A DNA stretch of 64,000 nt from Ruminococcus sp. (GCA_017464765.1 JAFTYK010000005.1:30947-94946); one strand, 5' to 3'; positions 1-8,772 are shown, counted from the first letter of the stretch. The notes: generated from the letters alone by a model not told the origin. Translations and numbers: made by a program.

Positions 1-12
1 AAAGGGAGATTT

Positions 13-885
13 ATGCTCGATTTTCATACCCCTACTTTAGAAGATAAAGATTGGATTGAGAAACTCGTCAAAAACAGTGGACAGATTGGTTGTGATGTGT
101 CTTTTGCGACCACTTATCTGTGGCGAGAAAAATACGATATAAGAGTGTGTAATCACGATGGTGTGCTTTACAAAGCTTATTTTGGTAAAAACGGTGTGTC
201 AGGCTATACCTTTCCGATAGGTGATAAGCCCCCGAAAGTTATGCTTGATGAGATTATTAAGGACGCTAAAGAACGAAAAGTTAAGCCACTTATCGGTATG
301 CTCAATAAAACAAATGCTGAAATTCTGTTTCACATTTATCCTGATATGTTTGAGTTTACAGAAGAACGCGACAGTGCTGACTATATTTACAGTCGTGAAA
401 ACCTTGCTAACCTTGCGGGTAAGAAATTTCACGCTAAACGAAATCACATATCTAAATTCAAACGCAATAATGAGAACTTTGAATATAAATCTATTGATGA
501 AGAAAACAAAGAAGACGCTTTCTTTGTAGCCCACAAATGGCATATGCAAAACGACAGCGATAAAAGCGAACTTAGTGCAATCAGAGAAGCAGTGGATAAC
601 TTCAGTGAGCTTGATCTTCTTGGTGGAATTCTTTATGTCAATAGTCGTCCTGTCGCTATGACTATTGGCTCGAAGATTAACGATTATGTTTTAGATGTTA
701 ATTTTGAAAAGGCAGTTGAAGTTGACGGAGCTTATGCTGTTATCAATAACGAGTTTGCTAAAGCAAATGCTGGCTTTTTGCAATTTAACCGTGAAGAAGA
801 TTTAGGGCTTGAAGGACTGAGAAAATCGAAGCTTTCCTATAATCCTGATAAAATTTTGATGAAATACACAGCTATCGCTAAATAA
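13..885 (+). CDS. DUF2156 (phosphatidylglycerol lysyltransferase C-terminal-like) protein
   Basis: The protein is 290 residues with no signal peptide or membrane span. The start follows the purine-rich site AAAGGGAG at bases 1-8. From memory of the family it matches DUF2156, a GNAT-like fold related to the aminoacyl-transferase domain of MprF. Hallmarks seen are an N-terminal DVSFATTYLWR-type stretch near residue 28 and a C-terminal block NREEDLGLEGLRKSK near residue 258, which resembles the conserved end of this family. The MprF flippase domain is absent, so this is a free-standing cytoplasmic version of unknown substrate. It leads an operon with the DJ-1-like gene 12 bases downstream. The family call is good; acyl or aminoacyl transfer is inference. 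Confidence 0.75.
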   Translation: MLDFHTPTLEDKDWIEKLVKNSGQIGCDVSFATTYLWREKYDIRVCNHDGVLYKAYFGKNGVSGYTFPIGDKPPKVMLDEIIKDAKERKVKPLIGMLNKTNAEILFHIYPDMFEFTEERDSADYIYSRENLANLAGKKFHAKRNHISKFKRNNENFEYKSIDEENKEDAFFVAHKWHMQNDSDKSELSAIREAVDNFSELDLLGGILYVNSRPVAMTIGSKINDYVLDVNFEKAVEVDGAYAVINNEFAKANAGFLQFNREEDLGLEGLRKSKLSYNPDKILMKYTAIAK

Positions 886-897
886 CAGGAGGTTATT

Positions 898-1449
898 ATG
901 ATATATTGCTTTTTAGCTGACGGATTTGAAGAAATCGAGGCTTTAGCTACAGTAGATGTGTTAAGACGAGCAGGACTTTCTGTACAGACAGTATCCGTCA
1001 ACGGTACTAAGTTTGTTACAGGTTCACACAATATCAAAGTTGAAGCAGATATCGTGAGTGCTGATATTGATATAAATGCTACTGAGTGTGCTATCTATCC
1101 TGGAGGAATGCCGGGAAGTGAAACACTGTCAAGCGGTGATGATAAAACTCCTACTGTTGTAGCAAAATATTGCGCAGAAAACGGTCTTTTAATCGGTGCT
1201 ATCTGTGCTGCTCCTCTGGTGCTTGGCAGACTCTCTCTTTTAGAAAATAAGAACGCTACCTGTTATCCTGGCTTTGAGAACGAACTTAAAGGTGCGACAT
1301 ATACAGGAGAAAAAGTAACCGTTGATGGTAAATTCGTCACAGGCAGAGGACCTGGCTGTTCACTCGATTTTGCTTTCACCTTAGTTGCTCTTTTGAAAGA
1401 CGAAGAAACAGCTTTAGAGATAAGAAAGGCGATGCAGTGTGATGACTAA
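898..1449 (+). CDS. DJ-1/PfpI family protein
   Basis: This 183-residue protein has the flavodoxin-like DJ-1/ThiJ/PfpI fold. The nucleophile elbow GAICAAP places the reactive cysteine at residue 103. The N-terminal DGFEEIEA motif supplies the conserved acidic residue that pairs with it. The length is typical of single-domain bacterial DJ-1 homologues such as YajL. Those have been described as chaperones or deglycases and are often annotated as ThiJ; the true reaction here cannot be read from sequence. RBS AGGAGG lies just before the ATG. The stop region overlaps the start of the next gene, so the two are probably translationally coupled. Confidence 0.85.
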   Translation: MIYCFLADGFEEIEALATVDVLRRAGLSVQTVSVNGTKFVTGSHNIKVEADIVSADIDINATECAIYPGGMPGSETLSSGDDKTPTVVAKYCAENGLLIGAICAAPLVLGRLSLLENKNATCYPGFENELKGATYTGEKVTVDGKFVTGRGPGCSLDFAFTLVALLKDEETALEIRKAMQCDD

Positions 1450-1996
1450 AGCCGAAATAAGAGCTGATTTTTTAGCAAAAAGAAAAGAGCTTTCTAAAGC
1501 AAAGAAACGTGAGATGGAGCTTGAAATACAGAGCCGACTTCTTATGAGCGATTCTTACAGAGCGTGTGATGTAATTTTGTGTTATGTTTCAACCAAAGAT
1601 GAAATTGATACGCTCGGTATTATTAACGCTGCTTTTGCTAACAAAAAGAAAGTTGCCGTCCCTAAAACAAACGACGATTATTCGCTTTCTTTCTATTATA
1701 TAAATTCTCTTAAAGAATTAAAATTCGGCAAATTCAATATTCTTGAGCCACAAGACGACGCTACACTGGTGACTAATTTTGATAACAGTATCTGCGTAGT
1801 TCCTGCGCTTTGTTGTGACTTGTCAGGAAATAGGGTGGGTTACGGTAAAGGTTGCTACGACAGATTTTTGAAAGACTACCATGGAGAAAAGATTTGTCTT
1901 GTGTATTCCGAGAATATACTTACATCTATCGAAACTGAGAGTACAGATGTCAAGGTAGATACAATAGTTTCCAATCTGTACGTTAAACATACATAA
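1439..1996 (+). CDS. 5-formyltetrahydrofolate cyclo-ligase
   Basis: The enzyme converts 5-formyl-THF to 5,10-methenyl-THF using ATP, returning a storage folate to one-carbon metabolism. At 185 residues it has the usual family length. The C-terminal signature GYGKGCYDRFL (about residues 139-149) is the diagnostic ATP/folate-binding motif, and the N-terminal KAEIRADFLAKRK is typical. A GTG at 1439 and an ATG at 1442 are both possible starts, and both overlap the end of the DJ-1-like gene. A weak AAAGG at 1425-1429 is 9 bases from the GTG and 12 from the ATG. It lies in an operon between the DJ-1-like gene and mltG. Confidence 0.9.
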   Translation: MMTKAEIRADFLAKRKELSKAKKREMELEIQSRLLMSDSYRACDVILCYVSTKDEIDTLGIINAAFANKKKVAVPKTNDDYSLSFYYINSLKELKFGKFNILEPQDDATLVTNFDNSICVVPALCCDLSGNRVGYGKGCYDRFLKDYHGEKICLVYSENILTSIETESTDVKVDTIVSNLYVKHT

Positions 1997-2023
1997 AATA
2001 AAACTGTTTAAAGGAGGATAATT

Positions 2024-3445
2024 ATGAGTGATTTAAATAGAAATAATTATTCCGGTGATTCTATAGAAAACACACGAAAAAAGAAGATGGAGGAATTTCA
2101 GCGCTCTTTCGATAAAAGCGTAATGAGTGATGACTATAACGATGTTCCTGCTGTTGAGGTACACAGCGATGAAAATTCCTACAGAGGTTTTTCTTCAAGT
2201 TCGTCGCCTCTCAAACGCAGAAAATCCAACGAGATTAACTCCTACAGCGATTCTGATACCAAAAAGCGTATTGAAAAAGAATCCAAAAAAGCTCTGAAGC
2301 AGCAGAGCAAAGAGAATAAGCGTATCGAGAAAAACAAAGCGAAACGTAACCAGAAAATGTTTAAATGGGTATGGCTGACTATGGTTGTTATTATCGGTAT
2401 CGTACTTTCACAGGTTATTTTGGTTGGTGTCAACGACTTGCTCGCTATTTCACGTGAAGAGGATCCTAAAACTGTAAACATTAGCATTCCTGCTGATCCT
2501 TCAATATCTGAGATTGCGGATATACTCGCACAAAACGGTGTTATCGAGCGCCCTGAATATTTCGTTATTTATGCAAATATCACCACATCTGAAGAGGATT
2601 TCAGACAGGGTGAGTTCGAAATGGAAACAGATAAAGACTATGAGGCTATCATTAACTTCTTGCAGAGTAACGTTAACCGTACAGATATTGTTACCGTTCA
2701 GTTAACTGAAGGTATGAATGTTCTTGAAATCGCAAACAAGCTCCACGATGAGGGTGTCACGGCTGATGTTCAGACATTCCTTGATATGTGTAACAGTGAT
2801 ACATTCGATGAAGACTTCGCTTTCCTTGCTGATATAAAGAATAAGGACAAGCGTTACTATAAGCTTGAGGGTTATCTTTTCCCTGATACTTATGATTTCT
2901 ATCTAAACGAAGACCCGGAAGACACAATTTATAAACTCCTTTCTAACTTTGAAAACAGAATTTATTATAAAGAAGAGAAGTATCTCGGTGGTTCTAAGAA
3001 AGCTACAGTAGAAGAGCTTATTGAAAACTCTGACTATAGTATGGACGAGATTATTACTATCGCTTCTATCATTCAGGCTGAAGCTGCTAACAAAGATGAT
3101 ATGTACTATGTTTCTTCTGTTTTACACAACCGACTCGATAATGGTATTGAGATGGGTGTAGCACAGCTCAATTGCGATTGTACTGTTTACTATCCTTACC
3201 GCGAGTATACAGATGTTCCGGAAACCATTCGTTCGACTTACAAGAGTACTTACGACACAAATACATTCAACGGCTTGCCGGCAGGACCTATATGTAACCC
3301 ATCGCTTGATGCTATTTTAGCAGCGATTAGTCCTAACAATACTGACTATTATTTCTTCTGTCATGATACTGTAGAAAACGGTTCAACACCATACTATGCT
3401 TCAACATTGGAAGGTCACCAGTATAACCTTTCACTTATCGGATAA
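2024..3445 (+). CDS. mltG: Endolytic murein transglycosylase MltG (YceG-like)
   Basis: MltG cuts nascent glycan strands at the outer face of the membrane and is thought to terminate peptidoglycan polymerisation. The protein is 473 residues. A charged, serine- and lysine-rich cytoplasmic tail (about 1-112) is followed by one membrane span (about 113-140), a LysM-like region and the YceG catalytic domain. The catalytic glutamate is seen in IIQAEAA, at residue 353. The GLPAGPICNPS motif near the end is a family hallmark. The long N-terminal tail is common in Gram-positive homologues. RBS AAAGGAGG is at 2011-2018. The U32 peptidase gene follows after two bases, a common Firmicutes pairing. Confidence 0.93.
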   Translation: MSDLNRNNYSGDSIENTRKKKMEEFQRSFDKSVMSDDYNDVPAVEVHSDENSYRGFSSSSSPLKRRKSNEINSYSDSDTKKRIEKESKKALKQQSKENKRIEKNKAKRNQKMFKWVWLTMVVIIGIVLSQVILVGVNDLLAISREEDPKTVNISIPADPSISEIADILAQNGVIERPEYFVIYANITTSEEDFRQGEFEMETDKDYEAIINFLQSNVNRTDIVTVQLTEGMNVLEIANKLHDEGVTADVQTFLDMCNSDTFDEDFAFLADIKNKDKRYYKLEGYLFPDTYDFYLNEDPEDTIYKLLSNFENRIYYKEEKYLGGSKKATVEELIENSDYSMDEIITIASIIQAEAANKDDMYYVSSVLHNRLDNGIEMGVAQLNCDCTVYYPYREYTDVPETIRSTYKSTYDTNTFNGLPAGPICNPSLDAILAAISPNNTDYYFFCHDTVENGSTPYYASTLEGHQYNLSLIG

Positions 3446-3447
3446 TT

Positions 3448-4665
3448 ATGATTAAACCAGAGATTTTAGCTCCTTGCGGAGATATGGAATGTTTAGGCGC
3501 TGCTCTTAGTTTCGGAGCAGATGCTGTGTACGTTGCCGGAAAGAACTTCGGTATGCGTACCGCGTCTAAGAATTTTTCTTTAGACGAATTAAAATTTGCC
3601 TGTGAGGCAGTGCATAAAGAGGGAAAAAAACTCTACCTCACCTGTAACACCTTGCCAAGAAACGAAGACGTAGTTGCTATGCCTCAGTTCCTTATGGATG
3701 CGAAAGAATGTGGAGTAGATGCGTTTATTATCGCTGATTTAGGCGTTTTCGAAATGGCTAAAAAGTACGCGCCTTCTGTTGAACGTCACATCTCAACACA
3801 GGGTGGCATCATCAACTACGAAAGTGCTAACGCATGGTATAATATGGGAGCATCAAGAGTTGTTTTAGCAAGGGAGATGACCTTGCCTGAAATTGCTGAA
3901 ATGCGAGCAAAAATCCCGAAGGACCTAGAAATTGAGTGCTTTGTACACGGAGCTATGTGTGTATCTTTTTCGGGAAGGTGTTTGATTTCATCTTTTATGA
4001 CAGGTAGAGATGCAAATAGAGGCGACTGCGCTCAGCCGTGCAGATGGAAATATCATCTTTATGAAGAAAATAGGGAAGGTCAGTTCTTCCCAGTGATTGA
4101 AGAAAACGGTGGAACTTTCCTTTATAACTCGCGTGATCTTTGTATGATTGAACACATCGATGAGCTTGTTAAAGCGGGCATCAGTAGTTTTAAAATTGAG
4201 GGCAGAGCAAAGTCAGCGTACTATACCGCTGTTACAACTAATGCTTATCGCCATGCGCTTAATGACTATATGAAAGATCCTGAAAACTTTAAACTTCAGC
4301 CGTGGATAAAAGAAGAGTTGGAGAAAATTTCTCACAGAGAATATTCAACGGGCTTTTTCTTCGGCACAGAACCGGGCCAAACCACAGGAAATGGCGGATA
4401 TATCCGCCACTATAATCAAGTTGCAGTGTGTGAAGGTTATGAAAATGGTATTGCTACTATCACTCAGCGCAACAAGTTTTTAGTAGGAGATACACTTGAC
4501 GTGTTGCCACCATCGGGTATTTCGTTTGAGGTGGTTGCTAAAAGACTCACTAACGAGTACGGTGAAGAAGTTGAGTCTGCACCTCATCCGATGCAAAAGC
4601 TTTTTATGGAAGTCGACAAAGAGATTCCAGCGGGTTCTGTAATCAGAAAGAAATTGTTGACATAA
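3448..4665 (+). CDS. Peptidase U32 family protein
   Basis: The 405-residue protein carries the U32 signature ECFVHGAMCVSFSGRC (about residues 163-178), followed by GDCAQPCRW, which holds further conserved cysteines. Members include collagenase-like PrtC and the RNA-hydroxylation proteins RlhA/TrhP; many are now thought to act in RNA modification rather than proteolysis. The C-terminal part has the small beta-barrel region found in the longer members. It begins two bases after mltG, so it is co-transcribed. The -35 box of the alaS promoter overlaps its last codons. Family certain; substrate unknown. Confidence 0.88.
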   Translation: MIKPEILAPCGDMECLGAALSFGADAVYVAGKNFGMRTASKNFSLDELKFACEAVHKEGKKLYLTCNTLPRNEDVVAMPQFLMDAKECGVDAFIIADLGVFEMAKKYAPSVERHISTQGGIINYESANAWYNMGASRVVLAREMTLPEIAEMRAKIPKDLEIECFVHGAMCVSFSGRCLISSFMTGRDANRGDCAQPCRWKYHLYEENREGQFFPVIEENGGTFLYNSRDLCMIEHIDELVKAGISSFKIEGRAKSAYYTAVTTNAYRHALNDYMKDPENFKLQPWIKEELEKISHREYSTGFFFGTEPGQTTGNGGYIRHYNQVAVCEGYENGIATITQRNKFLVGDTLDVLPPSGISFEVVAKRLTNEYGEEVESAPHPMQKLFMEVDKEIPAGSVIRKKLLT

Positions 4666-4685
4666 AGTGATTTGAGCTTTATAAT
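4657..4685 (+). promoter_or_regulatory. SigA-type promoter for the alaS T-box leader
   Basis: TTGACA at 4657-4662 and TATAAT at 4680-4685 are perfect consensus boxes separated by 17 bases. The -35 box overlaps the stop codon of the U32 peptidase gene. Transcription would start near 4692. Confidence 0.85.
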
Positions 4686-4691
4686 AACTAA

Positions 4692-4922
4692 GGTATATAT
4701 GGGCTATGATAAGACGAGTAAAACATTAGTGTTGTCAAAGAGAGAGAGCTATTGGTGGGAGGCTCTTACATCACCGTTTTACAGCTACCTTTGAGCCTCT
4801 GTGTGAAAGCATGGCGTATTTCTGCGTTAAAGAAAATCAAGTGGGCGATTTTTAATAATCGTCAATTTGGGTGGTACCGCAGGTCAGCCTGTCCCATATT
4901 CTGGGGCAGGCTTTTTATTTTA
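4692..4922 (+). promoter_or_regulatory. T-box riboswitch (tRNA-Ala sensing) upstream of alaS
   Basis: The T-box motif GGGTGGTACCGCAGG lies at 4869-4883 and is followed by a G+C-rich terminator stem (GCCTGTCCC pairing with GGGGCAGGC, 4887-4911) and a T-run. An AGAGAGAG stretch at 4739-4747 fits the AG-bulge region of stem I. The likely specifier is GCT at 4784-4786, followed by the usual A, and reads as an alanine codon. The same flanking word ACCTTTGAG follows the proposed specifier in the thrS leader. Uncharged tRNA-Ala would stabilise the antiterminator and allow alaS expression. Confidence 0.9.
4887..4922 (+). terminator. T-box regulated terminator of the alaS leader
   Basis: A nine-base stem (GCCTGTCCC / GGGGCAGGC, with a G-T pair possible) closes a short loop and is followed by TTTTTATTTTT. 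It competes with the antiterminator that includes the T-box bases just upstream. Confidence 0.85.
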
Positions 4923-5062
4923 TAATTTATCAGGGCGACCAGTGGTCGTCTGCATGCGTAAACACCAAAAACATAAATCGTAGGGGACGGCGACCTCGAC
5001 GTCCAAAAGTGCGTAAGCACCATTAAATAAAAATTAATGTAGGGAGGCTCTGCGTCCTCCCC
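4923..5062 (+). repeat. Block of palindromic GTAGGG-type intergenic elements
   Basis: Between the T-box terminator and the alaS ribosome binding site lie about 140 bases unlike the surrounding AT-rich spacers. They hold three hairpins: CGACCA-g-TGGTCG (4936-4948), GGACG pairing with CGTCC (4985-5003), and GGGAGG pairing with CCTCCC (5042-5061). The second and third begin with GTAGGG. Two near-identical 12-mers, TGCGTAAACACC (4955) and TGCGTAAGCACC (5010), are embedded. No open reading frame is convincing. It looks like a dispersed repeat that landed inside the 5' untranslated region; that is inference. Confidence 0.55.
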
Positions 5063-5078
5063 AAAAGGAGATATTATT

Positions 5079-7712
5079 ATGCAGTGGACAGGACTCAATG
5101 AGCTAAGAGAAAAGTTCCTTTCGTTTATGGAATCTAAAGGTCATCTAAGACTTTCTAGCTTCCCTCTTATTCCAAAGGACGATAACTCTTTGCTTCTTAT
5201 TAACTCAGGTATGGCACCAATGAAAAAATATTTCACAGGTGAAATTACCCCTCCAAGAAAGCGAGTTACAACTTGTCAGAAATGTATTCGTACACCTGAT
5301 ATCGAACGTGTTGGTATTACAGCACGACACGGTACATATTTTGAAATGCTTGGTAACTTCTCTTTTGGTGATTATTTTAAACACGAAGCAACAGCTTGGG
5401 CGTGGGAGTTCTTTACACAGGTTCTTGAGATGCCTGTTGAAAAGCTCTACGTTTCTATTTATGAAGATGATGACGAAGCTTTTGAAATCTGGACAAAGGA
5501 AGTTGGTGTTGACCCATCACACATGGTAAGACTTGGCAAAGCTGATAACTTCTGGGAGCATGGTTCAGGTCCTTGCGGTCCTTGTTCTGAGATTTACTTT
5601 GACCGTGGCGAAGAAAAAGGCTGCGGCTCACCTGACTGTGCAGTTGGCTGTGAGTGTGATCGTTTCGTTGAAGTCTGGAACCTTGTGTTTACTCAGTTTG
5701 ACAACGACGGCAATAATAACTACACGCCACTAGAGCATCCAAACATTGACACGGGTATGGGTCTTGAACGTTTAGCTTGTGTAATGCAGGGTGTTGATAA
5801 CCTCTTCTTGGTTGATACTGTTCAGAATATTATGAAACATATTTCTGATATTGTCGGTGTTAAGTACGGCGAGGGTGAGAAGAGCGATATTTCACTAAGA
5901 GTTATTACCGACCATATCCGTTCAACTACATTTATGATTGCTGATGGTGTTATGCCATCAAACGAGGGCAGAGGCTATGTGTTAAGAAGACTTCTCCGTC
6001 GTGGCGCTCGTCATGGTCGTTTGCTCGGACAGACCGAACCTTTCCTTTATAAGGTTTGTGAAACCGTAATCAAGGAGAATGCTTCTGCATACCCTGAACT
6101 TGTTGATAAACAGGAATACATCACAAAGCTCATCAAGGTTGAGGAAGAAAACTTTGCGAAAACTATTGATCAGGGTTTCCAGATGCTACAGTCGATCATT
6201 GAAGACGAGTCTATTACAACACTCTCAGGTGAAGATGCATTCAAACTTAACGATACATACGGCTTCCCAATTGACCTAACTCGTGAGATTTTAGGTGAAA
6301 AAGGTATCGAGGTTGATGTTGAACGCTATAAAGTGTTGATGGTTGAGCAGAAAAAGCGTAGCCGTGAAGCTAGAAAGAACGCAGGTGCGGATGCTTGGGT
6401 TTCTGATGCTACAGATTTATCTGATATTTCTGCCACTGACTTTGTAGGATACACTGACTACGAAGCTGAGGCTAAGGTTCTTGCTATAGTTAAAGACGGC
6501 GAACGTGTAGATTCTGCTGTTGAAGGCGAGAGTGTTGTGTTAGTTCTTGATAAAACTCCTTTCTACGCTGAAAGCGGTGGACAGATAGCTGATACGGGTA
6601 CTATCACTTTTGGCGACACAACTGTAAGCGTTGATAATGTATCTAAAGATAACAACGGTATATATCTCCACGTTTGTGAAGTGTCTGCAGGTTCAGTAAA
6701 AATCGGTGATGAGGTCAAAGCTTCTATTGACAGCTCTCGCAGAGAAGATATCAGACGTAACCATACAGCCGCTCACCTCTTGCAGGCTGCGTTAAGAGAA
6801 GTTTTAGGTTCACATGTTCAGCAGGCAGGTCAGCTTGTAAGTGAAGACCTCTGCCGTTTTGACTTCACTCATTTCTCAGCACTCACTGCTCAGGAAATGC
6901 TCGAAGTTGAAGAAAGAGTTAATGAAATGATTCTTTCAGCTGTTGATGTAGTGTGTCAGGAAATGCCTATTGAAGAAGCTAAAAAGCTTGGCGCTATGGC
7001 ACTTTTTGGTGAGAAGTACGGTGACGTTGTCAGAGTTGTTAAAGCAGGAGATTATTCACTCGAATTCTGCGGCGGTACACACGTTAATAATACTTCCGCT
7101 CTTGGTTTGTTTAAAATCAGACAGGAGGGTTCGGTTGCTGCTGGTGTGAGAAGAATCGAAGCTGTTACAGGCAAAGGTGTACTTAATTATCTCAACAATA
7201 TGATTAACGCTGTGTTTATGTCATCTCAAATTCTCCATATCAATAATCCTAAAGAGTTTGTGCAGGGTGCTGAGCGTATAGCTCTTGAGCTTAAGATGAA
7301 GAACAAGGAAATTGAATCTTTGAAAGAACAACTTGCAGGTACACAGATTTCTGCTCTTATTAACAGCGCTCCTGTTGTAGGTGAAACTAAAATTATCACA
7401 AGTATGTTTGTTGATACTACACCTGATATGCTTAAATCAATGTGCGATAAATTGACTGATAAAGTTGACAACTGCGTAGCTGTACTGGCAGCAGTTAACG
7501 GTGAAAAAGTAACGTTTGTCTGTGCTTGTTCTAAATCAGCTATAAAGCTTGGTCTAAAAGCAGGCGATATAGTAAAGAAAGTAGCACAGATTGCCGGCGG
7601 TAATGGTGGCGGTAAACCTGATATGGCTATGGCTGGTGGCAAGAACGCCTCAGCTACTGACGATGCAATTATTGCTGTGAAAGGCATTGTAAAAGAAATT
7701 TTAGGCGCTTAA
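5079..7712 (+). CDS. alaS: Alanyl-tRNA synthetase
   Basis: AlaRS charges tRNA-Ala and edits misacylated Ser and Gly. The 877-residue protein has the usual full length. An N-terminal class II aminoacylation domain comes first, with motif 2 around TPPRKRVTTCQKC and motif 3 in GRGYVLRRLLRRG. The editing domain has the zinc ligands HTAAH (His562, His566) and CGGTH (Cys664, His668). A C-Ala/DHHA1 tail follows, ending in a glycine-rich GGNGGGKPDMAMAGG motif. RBS AAAAGGAG at 5063-5070 supports the ATG. Expression should be controlled by the upstream T-box. A terminator follows the gene, so it is a single-gene unit. Confidence 0.97.
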   Translation: MQWTGLNELREKFLSFMESKGHLRLSSFPLIPKDDNSLLLINSGMAPMKKYFTGEITPPRKRVTTCQKCIRTPDIERVGITARHGTYFEMLGNFSFGDYFKHEATAWAWEFFTQVLEMPVEKLYVSIYEDDDEAFEIWTKEVGVDPSHMVRLGKADNFWEHGSGPCGPCSEIYFDRGEEKGCGSPDCAVGCECDRFVEVWNLVFTQFDNDGNNNYTPLEHPNIDTGMGLERLACVMQGVDNLFLVDTVQNIMKHISDIVGVKYGEGEKSDISLRVITDHIRSTTFMIADGVMPSNEGRGYVLRRLLRRGARHGRLLGQTEPFLYKVCETVIKENASAYPELVDKQEYITKLIKVEEENFAKTIDQGFQMLQSIIEDESITTLSGEDAFKLNDTYGFPIDLTREILGEKGIEVDVERYKVLMVEQKKRSREARKNAGADAWVSDATDLSDISATDFVGYTDYEAEAKVLAIVKDGERVDSAVEGESVVLVLDKTPFYAESGGQIADTGTITFGDTTVSVDNVSKDNNGIYLHVCEVSAGSVKIGDEVKASIDSSRREDIRRNHTAAHLLQAALREVLGSHVQQAGQLVSEDLCRFDFTHFSALTAQEMLEVEERVNEMILSAVDVVCQEMPIEEAKKLGAMALFGEKYGDVVRVVKAGDYSLEFCGGTHVNNTSALGLFKIRQEGSVAAGVRRIEAVTGKGVLNYLNNMINAVFMSSQILHINNPKEFVQGAERIALELKMKNKEIESLKEQLAGTQISALINSAPVVGETKIITSMFVDTTPDMLKSMCDKLTDKVDNCVAVLAAVNGEKVTFVCACSKSAIKLGLKAGDIVKKVAQIAGGNGGGKPDMAMAGGKNASATDDAIIAVKGIVKEILGA

Positions 7713-7727
7713 TTTTAATGCTTTTAT

Positions 7728-7767
7728 AGAAATATCCCTGCGAATTTTTTTGCAGGGATATTTTTGT
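7728..7767 (+). terminator. Intrinsic terminator after alaS
   Basis: An inverted repeat ATATCCCTGC / GCAGGGATAT encloses a T-rich loop and is followed by TTTTTG. It ends the alaS transcript. Confidence 0.85.
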
Positions 7768-7834
7768 GTGTAAAATACATAAACAATTTTTGATTTATAG
7801 TGTTTTATTATGCTAAATTTTTGTATTTTGATTA

Positions 7835-7863
7835 TTGACAAGTGAAATTCATTTTATTATAAT
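7835..7863 (+). promoter_or_regulatory. SigA-type promoter for yceD-rpmF
   Basis: TTGACA (7835-7840) and TATAAT (7858-7863) are exact consensus with a 17-base spacer. The predicted start point is about 40 bases before the yceD ATG. Confidence 0.85.
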
Positions 7864-7910
7864 ACTAGATAGTGTTTTAGTATGCATTATTGCGTAAAGG
7901 AAGGGTTGTT

Positions 7911-8405
7911 ATGCTACTTTCACTAAAGGATATCTTCGTGAATGACGGCATGAAATCCGAGTACAAATACGAGCTGTCTTTGTCTGACATTGAGCTTTCG
8001 GGGATATATCCATTCAAATCCGACGTAAGCGTAAATGCCGTAATTGAAAATAAGACAGGTTTGGTCACTATCGATATCGATGTAGAGTATCTCTACTGTC
8101 GTCCATGTGACAGATGCTTTGTTGAGGTGGAAACCTTGATGAATGAGCGCTTTAGTCACAGATTGGTTGAATCGCTCGAGAGTGAAGACAATGATGAATA
8201 CATTGAAGCCACTGATTGCAAGCTTGATTTATCTGAGCTTGTCACAACCGACATTTTACTTAATTTGCCGTCTAAGTACCTTTGCAAGGGAGACTGTCAA
8301 GGTCTCTGTCAAAAATGTGGACATAATCTTAACTTAGGCGAATGTGACTGTGATAAGCGCGAGATTGATCCGAGACTTGAAGCACTTAAGCAATTATTAG
8401 ATTAA
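7911..8405 (+). CDS. yceD: YceD family protein (DUF177), 23S rRNA accumulation factor-like
   Basis: YceD/DUF177 proteins influence 23S rRNA accumulation and are almost always found next to rpmF, as here. The ATG at 7911 is preceded by AAGGAAGGG at 7897-7905, so this start (164 residues) is preferred to an upstream TTG at 7890. The central CRPCDRC motif and C-terminal CQGLCQKCGHNLN motif are the conserved cysteine clusters of the family and may bind metal. rpmF begins 27 bases downstream, consistent with one transcript from the promoter at 7835. Confidence 0.88.
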   Translation: MLLSLKDIFVNDGMKSEYKYELSLSDIELSGIYPFKSDVSVNAVIENKTGLVTIDIDVEYLYCRPCDRCFVEVETLMNERFSHRLVESLESEDNDEYIEATDCKLDLSELVTTDILLNLPSKYLCKGDCQGLCQKCGHNLNLGECDCDKREIDPRLEALKQLLD

Positions 8406-8432
8406 CATATAACATTAAGAGGAGGTAATCTC

Positions 8433-8618
8433 ATGGCAGTACCAGCTAGAAAGACATCTAAGGCTAGAAGAGATAAGAGAAGAAATAACGTATGGAAGCT
8501 TCCAGTTCCTGCATTATCAGTATGTCCTAACTGCGGCGAGTACAAGGCTCCACATAGAGTTTGTGGTAACTGTGGTATGTACAACGGCAGACAGGTTATC
8601 GCTAAAGATGCTGAATAA
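8433..8618 (+). CDS. rpmF: 50S ribosomal protein L32
   Basis: The 61-residue basic protein starts [17 protein letters not shown] and has the zinc-ribbon cysteines CPNCG and CGNCG typical of the zinc-binding form of L32. RBS AGGAGG lies before the ATG. It is the second gene of the yceD-rpmF unit. The usual next gene of many bacteria, plsX, is not here. Confidence 0.97.
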   Translation: MAVPARKTSKARRDKRRNNVWKLPVPALSVCPNCGEYKAPHRVCGNCGMYNGRQVIAKDAE

Positions 8619-8629
8619 TTAAATCAAAC

Positions 8630-8772
8630 GCCGAGGTTCGGAGCCTTCACAAAGTTGAACGCGAAACCGACCGACTGAGTTTACTGTAGTAAGCAAAGAA
8701 GGGTGAGAGAGCGTGTGAACTTTTGAAGAACAGCGCAGAGCAACGAGGCGAGACGTAATAACAAAAGTATCA
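8630..8772 (+). other. Structured intergenic segment, possible cis-regulatory RNA
   Basis: The spacer after rpmF folds on paper into a long imperfect stem: CTTCA-c-AAAGTT-ga-ACGC (8645-8662) pairs with GCGT-gtg-AACTTTTGAAG (8711-8728). It encloses a smaller TTTACT/AGTAAG hairpin near 8680. Flanking CGCC (near 8630) and GGCG (near 8747) could close an outer stem. Base composition is richer in G, A and C than normal spacers here. No reading frame is supported. A terminator-like hairpin follows directly. I do not recognise it as a known riboswitch; it could equally be a dispersed repeat. Confidence 0.45.

Noticed and set aside
4862-5098. 78-codon minus-strand frame across the alaS leader
   Set aside because: It covers the T-box terminator and the palindrome block, so its codons are explained by those structures.
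7226-7687. 153-codon open frame opposite the end of alaS
   Set aside because: It lies wholly inside a certain alaS gene on the other strand, has no RBS and shows a low-complexity composition typical of antisense frames.
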